64,000 bases of DNA from Anaspis maculata (lineage: Eukaryota; Arthropoda; Insecta; Coleoptera; Scraptiidae). The DNA lies in assembly GCA_949128115.1 (NCBI GenBank), contig OX421961.1:106376363-106440362 (forward strand). The letters run 5' to 3'. Below the pieces are notes generated by a model. That model was not told the DNA's origin. It ran no database searches and worked only from the letters and a program-made list of their open reading frames with translations. How positions within the stretch are numbered: position 1 is the stretch's first letter; each line of letters starts with the position of its first letter. The position numbers were made by a program, and so were the translations under genes. Below, one piece after another: positions 12,214-24,200 of this stretch.

Positions 12214-15200
12214 ATGGCAACTCTGGGGCATCAGGCAGCTGCGGCCCTGCTCGACTTCAACCAGAAGCTCGACATCAACCTTCTGGACACAGTGGTGGGG
12301 AGCATGTATGATGGCAATGGCGAAACGCAGAGGATGGCCCAGGAGGTGCTGACCACGCTGAAAGAGCACCCAGACGCATGGACCCGTGTTGATACTATTT
12401 TGGAGTTTTCCAACAACCAACAGACCAAGTACTACGCGCTGCAGATACTGGAACAAGTCATCAAAACCAGATGGAAGGTGCTTCCGAGGAACCAGTGCGA
12501 GGGTATCAAAAAGTACATCGTGTCGCTCATCATCAAGACCAGCTCGGATGCTGAAACGCTCGAACGCAACAAGACGTACTTGAACAAGCTGAACATGATC
12601 CTAGTTCAGGTGTTGAAACGTGAATGGCCTAAGAACTGGGAAAGTTTCATTCCGGACATTGTGGGTGCCAGCAAAACCAACGAGAGCCTCTGCCAGAACA
12701 ACATGATCATCCTCAAGCTGCTGAGCGAAGAACTTTTCGATTTTTCTTCAGGCCAAATCACCCAGACCAAAGCCAAGCATCTGAAGGATACGATGTGCTC
12801 GGAGTTCTCGGCCATATTTCATCTCTGCCAATTCGTGCTGGAAAACTCGCAGAACCCCCCTTTGGTAAATGCGACTCTCGAAACGCTGCTGAGGTTTCTC
12901 AACTGGATCCCGTTGGGCTACATTTTCGAAACTAAACTGATCAACACGTTGATTTTTAAATTTTTGCCCGTTCCCATGTTCAGAAACGTCACGCTGAAAT
13001 GTCTGACGGAAATAGCCGGCGTCACGGTCAGCAATTACGACGACATGTTCGTCAACTTGTTCACGCAAACCATGACGCAGCTGGAGGTGATGCTGCCACT
13101 GCAGACCGACATCAAATCGGCGTACGCCTGCGGTCAAGACCAGGAACAGAACTTCATTCAGAACTTGGCGCTATTTCTCTGCACATTCTTGAAGGATCAC
13201 GGCAGCCTAGCCGAAACGGGTGGCCAGGTCGAGGTCCTCAGGAACGCGCTGCGCTACCTGGTGCTCATTTCTGAGGTGGAGGAAGTGGAAATTTTCAAAA
13301 TCTGCTTAGAATATTGGAATTCGTTGGCGTCGGAACTGTATCGTGAGGTGCCCTTCTCTGGCTCCACACCTATATTCTTCGGGACCAGGCGCTCTTTGTA
13401 CCAGGAGGTTTTAAACAAGGTCCGATACATCATGATATCCAGGATGGCCAAGCCGGAGGAGGTGCTAGTTGTAGAAACTGACAATGGCGAGGTCATCCGC
13501 GAGTTCATGAAGGACACTGACTCCATCAACTTGTACAAGAACATGCGCGAGACGCTCGTCTACCTGACCCATTTAGACTATGCCGACACCGAGAGAATTA
13601 TGACTGTCAAATTGCAGAACCAGGTACATATCATGAATCTCTTAATTTTATTATTTTTTCCCAGACATCTTTTCTTTAATGTAATTTTCTTCTCTTGAGC
13701 ATCAAGCTTAAATAATAGCCATTTCGGTTTACCTGCATTGTCCCTGTTCATGGCAGTTTTGGACAATAATTCTATTGATCGATTTGAATTTTTCAACCAA
13801 CGACGTTACGCCAAATTGTTCTGAGCCAGGGCAAAGCAATTAAACTGAAATCGCTACAGTAGTACAAGCGGTTCGCAACATAATCTGGTACAATCCTGCA
13901 TTTTGTGATACAAACAAGAACTTCGGCACAATTGTTCCTAGATCCAAAATGATAAATTAGGCCCGCTATTCTTTTCGATTACCCCCTGCTGGTCCGGGAT
14001 TTTGGGGGGTACAAGAAGTACATGACTATTTTTTGCTGCAAGCACTAAACACTGCTATCAAATCATGTTTGATGTCATTTCTGGATAACTAGAGCCTGCT
14101 GATCATGATGTCGCCACTGTCAGAATGATGCGCCTGTCGGGAGACAATGTAGAGCTGTCAATTTTACGATGGGGGCTTCCTGAATTGATAAAGTTTGGTC
14201 ATCGAAGGGGATGTGTGGGGTATCGTTTCTGACATAATCGAGGTCTGCGAACTCATTTCTTCTTGTAAAAATTAAAAATGTAATTGGTTTGAAACTGTGG
14301 AAAATATGATGGGTCTCAATCATGATTTTTGATTTTCAAACATTTATGATTCGCATTGAATCCACTTTTGTTGCATTTTTAATTAGGTTAAGCTAGCGAG
14401 TCACGATGCCGTCATTGTCGAGGCGCTGCGTTCGCTAGAAGTCGAGTCATGACGGATTTATTCGAATTGGAAAAGTTATTGAAAGTCGCTGCAGTGGCTA
14501 TTCAAAAAAGAGTGGAATATAATTTCGACCGCTTTTAGACTCAGGGAGTCTACTTTTTTGCATATAAATGAAACTCTGTCAATATTGAGGGGGCCCATGA
14601 AATGGGGATTTTGTACTTCTTGGTCCACAAGCACTCGCCTTGAACCTTGAAAAAATACATTTCAGCATAAAATGATGACGCCGATGCGATGCTGTCATCA
14701 CTGAAGCGATAGGTCAACCAGAAGCCGAGTGGGGGCTGTAACTCTTTGTACTTGGAGTGCGCGTCTTGAATTAGGTTAGTTTGGCCTTGAAATATGATGT
14801 GTTGGGTATCATTTCTAATGTTTTTTGGGTCGCTGATTTCATTTCTCAATTCAAAATTTTGATCGACTTACAAGCGGAGTTGTAGCTGTCTTAGTACATG
14901 GGAGATATCCCCCCTCTCCCCGAATTCTAACCAAATCAAAATTTTGCATTAAGAAATGAAATCAGCGACCCAAAAAACAAAAATGATGCCCAACACATCA
15001 TATTTCAAGACCAATCTAACCTAATTCAAGACGTGCACCCCAAGTACAAAGAGTTACAGCACCCACTCGGCTTCTGGTTGACGTATCGCTTCAGCGATGA
15101 CAGCATCGCATCGACGTCATCAATTTATGCTGAAATATATTTCTTCAAGGATTCAAACGAGTGCTTGCGTAGAAAAAAGCAAAAAATCTATATTTCATGA

Positions 15201-18200
15201 GCCCTCTTAATATTGACAGAATTTTATCTTTATGCAAAAAAGTAAGTTTGATGACTCTGAAGGCGGCCGAAATTGTACTCCACACTCTCCTTAACGGTCC
15301 ATATAGCCAGTTTGAGGAATTATTTCAATTCGAAATTATTCGTCATAAGTCGATTTCTGGAGAACGCAGCGCCTCGGCAATGACGGCATGATAATTCGCT
15401 GACCCAGCCTAATAAAAAGTGCAACAAAACTCAGTTCAATGCGAATCGTAAATGTTTGATAATCGATAATCATAATTTTGAACCCTCATATTTTTCACAG
15501 TTTAAAACCAATCACATTTTTACACTAAGAAACGAGTTTGGAGCCCTCGATCATGTCAGCAATGATACCCCACACATCCCCTTCGATGACCAAAATTTGT
15601 TATTTCAGGGAGCCCCCACTGCAACTCTGACAGCTCTACCTTGTCTCCCAACAGGCGCATCATTCTGACAGTGGCGACATCGTGATCAGCAGGTTCTAGT
15701 TATTCAGAAATGACATGATACATGAATCGATAGAAGTGTTTGGTGCTTGCAGCAAAAAATGGTCATGTCCCCCTTGTACCCCTCAAGTCTCGGACCAGCA
15801 GGGGGTGATCGAGAAGAACAGCGGGCCAAATTATTCATTTTGGTTCTAGGAACAATCATGCCGAAGTTCTTGTTTGTGTCACAAAGTGCAGGATTTTTTT
15901 GTGTACCGCTAGTACTACAGTCTTCAAATTATGCATGCCAGAACCGTGCCTGTGTCTTTGGTCACTCTATGCCAGTGGAAGTACGGCCGTCCTCAAGAAA
16001 AGGGGGGATCTGGGGGGCTTTTGGTACAGCGTCGCAAGTGAATTTTTCTTTAAACTTGGGAGGGCCTACGCCACCGTATTCTCTCCTCCCGACATGTACT
16101 GTGCCAGCGCCAGCTGACGATTTTTCCAAGGTTTGTTACGCCAATCAGACGGCCCCGTAGCACAGTTGGTCAGTTATCTGCCTGTGCTGCGGAGGTTTGC
16201 GAGTTCGATTTCCGCTTTAGTCTGGGTGTCTGTGTCGTCTGATAAATGCAACTTCTAATGGGCAATTCATTTGAAATAGAGGCAATAGTTCCTATAACCG
16301 AAAAAGGCTATAAGGACAGAACAAACTTCGAAATTTTTTCCTTATGAAGCTAAATAAAATTCGCAACAAAAATGCTTGAACATTCATGGAAACCAAGTTT
16401 ATTGCTTTTTTTTGGTCGAGAGATTGATTGCACGCCTCTGAAAAGTGTCGTCTCCTGGGCTGGGGTCTTGCTTTTCCGTCTTTTGGCTATCGATGTTCAG
16501 CGCTTAGGTTCAGCCTGTCCCACTACTCCGCACGCATATTTTATAGCCGCAAGAATTGACGCCTACAATTATTTCTTAGCAGTTTGGCCGCCTTGTTAGG
16601 TTTATTACAGCCGAAATGTGGATATATTTTTTTAACCATTACAAAAAAGAAACTGATTTTTGAATAGATACCTAATTATGAAGATACTCGAAAAGTTAAA
16701 ATCGAAATTGCCCCGAAATTTGACCGTCCTGTGCAGTGTGTAACCGCACGACTTCATCAGTGGTGCCAAGGGGTGAATTTGCGTGGCACTTTTCCTACAG
16801 AAAATTTTCTTCCTCGATGCTGTGCTGGATGACTGACTGCATTGAAGAAATTTGAGAGGTCAAGAATATTTTATTGAACACTCACCCCCGGTTGCAAGAA
16901 AGTCAAATTTACTCCGGAGCAAATTAGCTTCGGTACCAAAATGGGAAAAGGTGCATGGAAGAAACTGCTATGCCTAATATGCGATATTCAGCGGCACGAC
17001 TTGCGCTGTAGGTTCGCAAAGCTAGGGGATGGAACTCATGCGTCTGCGCGAGCTAGAAAAAGTCAAAACCTGCAGATTTTCAGCCATCGATTTAACAAAG
17101 AAAAATAGATAACAAGAAACTCCTGACTTCCATGCTAGAATATGTGGAATGATGTTGTCCATGTGCATTGCTGTCGAGAAAATGAATTCTGCGCGTAGTG
17201 TTCCGAAAAGAACGAAAAAGCCGTTTTCAGTGTATAACTGGTTGCCTAGAAAGTGATGTTTTTTGGGAACACACATGAAATGAAACTGTAATGTTCTTTT
17301 CGTACGGTTTTTGCAGCCAGGCACTCAAAAACTGCCCGTCATTTTTGAAAAAAAAAAAATAGAAAACACAAAACCTCTGATATATTATACATATAACCCG
17401 ATAAAATTTTAGTTACCATTTGTTTACATGCAGTTTCATGCCATTGACAGACAGGACGGCAACCGTAAGGCAGAGAAGAATACTAGAAGTAGGGCGGTAT
17501 TTTCAAAAACACACCAACTGATAAACACGTTACCATATTTTCGCTCATTGTGTATCTAAAACTGATCCATCATTGCTGGTCTTGAACACAATGAAAGATC
17601 AAGAAACACTCTTTTTTCCATAGCTATTTGAAAGTTTCATTTCCAGCCATTTCAATAATAGACAATGTTGAAATTACGCTTTTTACATGTGTTAGCATAC
17701 GGCATTATTCTCAAATCCCCTAGCATGGTTGCGCCAGCGCAGAAATGGCACTGAATTTCGCCTATTCAAAGCGAGTATACGTTTGGGTTTCAATTTAATC
17801 CACGTTTCCCGAAAGGCTTCTGCGCATACCTGTGAAAGTAGGACGTTGCCATATCTATATCGCGACAACAAGTTGACAACACTGTAATACGATGTGCGTG
17901 TGTAATATCACGCAAATTTCAGCTGACAGCGCTTGACGTCAATTTGACGTTTCGACAGATCTAACCAAATAACGCTCTTGTTTCGTCGATCGCCTTGCAG
18001 ATCGTTGTGTTTCGTATCAGCTGAATCTTCTCTGCGTCTTTCTGCCATACGGCACGTAACATTTCATTCTCAACAATATTAAATGTTGAATGGTTAGGAG
18101 GTTATGTTTGTTGTTTGTTTACATTTCGATTATTGATTGACAGTTGCCATTGACAGTGACACTTCGTGCGTCAAAATTGAAATTACCGCGCTCTGCAGGT

Positions 18201-21200
18201 ATGCGTTCTCATGTATGCGCTGAAGTGATGTACGTGATGGTAAACGTGGATTATCAGAAGTTGAGCATTTTGGCTAGTGGGTGTAGGCAACCAGTTATAC
18301 AGGCTAAAACATATTTTTTGGTACGATTATGGTCTGTGGGATTAGGTTTGAAATAAGACAAAAGAGGCAGCCATTTTCAGTGTGTGAGGCTATTTGAGAA
18401 AAACTTCGACAAATTCGGTATTCAGTTTCTTTCCTTCCTTCAAATTTCTTCGCTGTTGTTCATGCCGACGACTCCTGCAGTATTTCCTGCCGTCAAAAGC
18501 TGTTCTGGAGCTACTGAATCAGCACTGGATATCACATTGACACATGCTTGATACAATAGATGTGTTCCTTATACACGAAATCTCAGATATTCTCACCTCA
18601 GTTGGAGAGATAAAAAGCGAGTTGAAGTTAGAATTCTCAGTTCAGATGATAAAAGGAAGGCAGCTATTGGCACTAGCGGCCCAAGATTGTTCAAGTTTCG
18701 TCACACGATCACAGTCTCAGAACTCCAAGTTGCCCACAACACGTCGTTGTCAGCGAAGCACTCACTTCGTCGTTGTCACTACTTTGACCGAGCAATACCT
18801 TGCAATAAGGAGCTCCGCGTTGTTGGTGCAAACAACAGCTTTATTTCCGCCGTACAAGGCTTGTGGAGGCACCAGCAAATGTTCGCCTGAATCTGGACTT
18901 GCTGTTCGGCATACTAGCATCTACGGAAGCAGTTTGTCATATTCACCTAATAGAGAGCCCGTGCATGGATTTATGCTTTCATTCGGTACAATGATTACAT
19001 ATTATTTTTCAAAACCAGAAAAAATAAATAATGCTGCTAACCTTAAAATTTCTGACGCTTCTTTGACTTTGACAGCTCGCGAGATAATTTTATCTACGGG
19101 GAAGTTTTTTCGATCGGCAATGATACAACGAACTGTACCTGCTACTTCTTGTTTTTCAGAAGAAGAATAAAACGCGGAGACGTTGGAAAATTCGAAAGAA
19201 AGTTTCGAATCTGACATTTTAGGAGGTATCTACCTACGCATAAAACGACGCAAGTAGTTCAAGTATGTGACAACTGACAACCTCATCCACAGCCTGTTTG
19301 GTACCGTTGTTTGATACCCTCTTTTTGCAACCGGAGTACATTATTTGCTCCGCAGCAAACTTAACTACCTCGTTCTTGCAACCGGGCATCAGAGAATTTG
19401 GGGAAAAAAAGGGGTGGGGTTAAATTAAATATCTTCTGAATATTTTTTCAGAAAGAAAATTGACTGAATTCAGTTCTATTCAATTTTATGTATCGCAAAG
19501 TAGGTGGAGTCATTTGAAATTTCGAAGTTGAGGTGGGTGGGGACGAGCTTGGGACGAGGGGGCTGAAGACAAAAAATCGCTAATAATTGTACAGGGTGTT
19601 ACACTTTTTTCCAATACTTTAGGAGATAGTAGAGCTTGAAAAATAAGTACTTTCGCAAAAAAAAAAGAAAAATAAGTTTTTTTCAATTGATTTAAAAATA
19701 AAAAAAAATTTTTGTTTTACACATTTGACAGAAGTCAATGTGACCAGCTTGTAGGTATGCATCAACTTACTTTGTGTAACAAATTTGGTCAAAATCTAGT
19801 AATTAAATTTGGAATTATAACACAAAAACCATTTTTAAAACTCAACTTTGAAAGCTTCTATCTCCGTTAAAATGCGTTCCCGATATACACTTTTTTCGAA
19901 AAAGTTCACTTATTTTTGATGCTTTACCATCTCCTTAAATGTTGACAAAAAAAAGATGTCCCTCTCGATATAAAAATAGACCTGTTTTTCTTCAAAGACA
20001 TCTTCACTAGGAATCAAGGGTTATTGCAGATGGATAGTTTTCAAATGATCACCCGGTATAATAAGTCAAGGAATGTACTCTTGACAAGGAAATCACAAGT
20101 TGTGAGTCACCCTGTATAGGGTGAAAATAGAACACCTTTGTTGCTGAAAAGTGAAAATAATTTCACGACGTAGAGGCCTTTCAGCTTGTGTCCATATTCA
20201 ACCTTTATCAGACTCTTTCATACTTTTTAGCCTCATTGATATCACGTATTGCTTCTGAAAACTCTCAAACTTACTCGAAATATTCCATCAGCCTCAAATT
20301 ACTCACCCATAAACCCATATTTTAGGATCCTCAGAATTTGTTGAAACACTCAGACTCCATTATTATAGTCATTTGGGGGCGCTACGTTCTTATGAATAGA
20401 AATGACCTTAGGTTACAGGACGTCATTCTCTGTCTATAAAATGTTATGCGTTTTTGTTGAAAACTATATAAAGGATCTCTTTATCTAAAACTCAGCAAAT
20501 TAATCGTGTAATTTCGGCAGGTGAACGGCAGCGAATGGTCATGGAAGAACCTCAACACGCTGTGCTGGGCAATCGGAAGTATTTCCGGCGCCATGCACGA
20601 AGAGGACGAGAAACGGTTTCTGGTGACCGTCATCAAGGATCTTTTGGGACTGTGCGAACAGAAACGCGGCAAGGACAACAAGGCGATCATCGCCTCGAAC
20701 ATCATGTACGTCGTCGGCCAGTATCCGAGGTTCCTAAGAGCGCATTGGAAATTCCTGAAGACCGTCGTCAACAAACTCTTCGAATTTATGCACGAAACCC
20801 ACGACGGCGTTCAGGACATGGCGTGCGACACTTTCATAAAAATCGCCCTGAAATGCCGACGGCACTTCGTCACTACCCAGATCGGCGAGTCGTGTCCTTT
20901 CATCGAGGACATCCTCGCTTCGATATCGACCATCATCTGCGATCTGCAACAGCAACAAGTCCACACTTTTTACGAAGCCGTCGGATACATGATCTCCGCT
21001 CAAGTGGACAACGCCACGCAGGAGGCGCTTATCGAAAAGTATATGCTTCTGCCCAACCAGGTGAGTTTCAGCTGTGGTTTTAGCTGGTGACTAGCTGTAC
21101 GCCCGAAGCTACCAATGGTGTTTGCGTTGGCATTGTGTGAACAACTAAAAATTAAATTTAAATTAATGAACACGGTTTTGTCAACAGGTATGGGACGACA

Positions 21201-24200
21201 TCATTAGCCAGGCTAGCAAGAACGTCGACATTTTGAAAGAAATCGAAATCGTCAAACAACTGGCCAGCATTCTGAAGACAAACGTGAGGGCTTGCAAAGC
21301 CTTGAATCATGCTTACGTCATGCAGTTGGGTCGCATATATCTCGACATGCTCAATGTTTACAAGGTAAGTCAAATAATAACTAAATGATTAGGCAGGTGT
21401 TTTGTAAGTCTTTTTTTATGTATTTGCTTTCGGCAGTGGGAAGGGCCCTTCTCATTTATTTTCGCAAAATTCGGTGGTATCGCTAATCACAGTTTTTTCT
21501 TTGTCTCTTCAGGTTATGTCAGAAAATATTACCTCTGCCATCGCATTGAATGGAGAACAAGTCATGAAGCAGCCCTTGATCAGGGCAATGGGCATGGTCA
21601 AGAAAGAAACGTTGAAGCTGATATCCGATTGGATATCTAGGACGCACGACCATGTCATGGTCCTTGAGAATTTCATACCACCTTTCTTGGACGCCGTTCT
21701 ATTAGATTACCAGAGGACAGCCGTTCCTTCCGCGAGAGAACCGGAAGTCCTCAATGCCATTGCCACGATCGTCAACAAACTGGAAATGCACATCACGTCC
21801 GAGGTAAGCTAATTTAGAAAATACCCAAGACAAATGATAGCTACCTTCCTTTCATGATTTGGGAGTGACCGCGAGTGATTGGAATGCACTTCTTGCCAAA
21901 CAAGTGTTGTTCTGTGTAGGGAGCACGCCATCTAGTTTACGAATTTCGTATACGAATCTTGCGTATTATATAGTTGGTAGCACGCCACCGTCATTTGTCT
22001 TTCGTCTTTGCAATCGAAAACGATCGTGAAAAGTCGTGCTCGTGAATGGAGGCCGCCATACTGTTGAAATTTCAGCGACGAAGGGGAAAGATGCAGATAT
22101 ACCATGCGATCAACAAAATTCGGAATTGGGGTAGGCTGTGATCTGGTCAAATTTCAGGATGTCGAGTTGCTTTCGGCCAGGGCACAGCCTACCCCAATTC
22201 CGAATTTTGTTGAACGCATGGTATTATGCTAGACAAGTAACGGGTGTTTTTTTAAATCTGGCGTCAGGCATGCTGTACTCCGGTCGAATGAGGCTGTTTT
22301 TGGCTGGAGCACAGCATACTTGGACGCCAGATTTGAAAAAACACCCGTTATGATACGATTTTACGCAAGCCCAAAGCTGCTTGGGCTTGCCGTATTTGAT
22401 ACAAAGCGAATGTTGGCTTGTGGGCTCTGCACGGGGTAGGAGACGCAAGGGGTTGGGCGATTTTTACGAAACACGAAAGTGACGTGCTAGCAAAATTCGA
22501 ATACGAACACAAACTTTGTAACTGTTTGACTACGTGCTCACAGTACTGGTGGCCAGAAATTCTTTCCAGCCTCGTAAGAAACATGTGTGTAACAAAAAAA
22601 GACCGAAACAAAAGAGTTGAAGGAACTGTCATATCGCCTATGTTCCTGAAATCTGGTGAAAGACCAACTGAATGAGCGTGATTGAACGTTTTGTGGAGAA
22701 TTTTGTTTTGATCACATTCTATTGTTTACACCATGCTTATTATTGTTTATACAGGGCAAGTGGTTAGTTTGAGGAAGCTCCTAATGATACTGAAATGAAC
22801 CAAATGTCTCTGTAAGTGGGAGGCTAAAATGCAATTTGTAAAATTATTTTGCCCTCTACAGACGTCAGCTCTACAGAGTCTACAGGGTGCCCCATTTTTG
22901 CAGAGCAGCCTTTGACTTTTTTTTTAAATGGCATCCTGTTGATATCTTCACATATTTGGATTTGTCCTCTTTTGAGCTTTCCGCTTTATAAACCTATTCA
23001 GTTTTTGCAGCTCGCTTAGCCATTCTAAAGCTACTCAGTTTTTTCTGAAAAAACAAAATGGGTTTGCAGTTCGAGAAAACATTATGTCTTAGCAATACAC
23101 GATACTGCTTATTCGTTTTGCGCATGTGCTAAAAAACCGAGGACATCACCCAGAAATCGCTTATTGAATAGGTGAGGAAATATGCAGTCCTTAGTCCAGC
23201 AAATGTTTTTCATGTTTCACTGACATCATCGCAATTTCGAAAATGAGCTGGAAAATGAGGCATTTTCAAGTACATACGACACGAGTCCAGTGTTGCTGAA
23301 AACGCAACCGTCACTTCACAATTATTCACATTCTCTAATAAAATGGGCTGAGGTCATAGAACTCTTGGAGAGGAAAGACTCCCCCAAAAAGAAAAAGTAG
23401 GATCAAAACGAAAATGTAATGTTAAATCACAAACTCATAAGCCATGTGACTTCCAGATTCCGAAAATCTTCGATGCGGTATTTGAGTGCACTTTGGCGAT
23501 GATCAACAAAGACTTTGAGGAGTACCCCGAGCACAGGACGAACTTCTTCATCCTTCTACAGGCCGTCAACAATTTCTGCTTCCCCGCCTTCCTTAGCATA
23601 CCCCCGGCCCAGTTCAAGCTGGTGCTGGACAGCATCATCTGGGCGTTCAAGCACACCATGAGGAACGTTGCCGACACCGGCCTCCAAATTCTACTGAAAC
23701 TGCTGCAGAACGTCGAACAGTACGAACACGCCGCGCCCAGTTTTTATCAGACGTACCTGACGGACATTCTGCAGCACGTCTTCTCCGTGGTCACGGACAC
23801 GTCGCACACCGCCGGCTTGTCCATGCACGCCACTATATTGGCGTACATCTTCAGCCTGGTGGAAGCCGGTCGCGTCAACTGCCAGCTGGGACCCACGCCC
23901 AACAACGTCCTGTACATACAAGAGTTCACGGCAACGCTGCTCAGGTCGGCTTTTCCGCATCTCACAGACAACCAGATCAAAATCACCGTGCAGGGCATGT
24001 TTAACCTCAACCAAGACATCCCGGCGTTCAAGGAGCATCTCAGAGACTTCCTCGTCCAGATCAGAGTAAGTTTTTTTTTTTATAATCTGCCCGCCACTCA
24101 ACTTTTTTCGCGACCGAAAATTTTTCCTCGTTTCAAAACGACAATGTAACTTTTGATTCCCGTCAAATATTTTGATTCGGTTTGCGATATCCGTTAGCTT

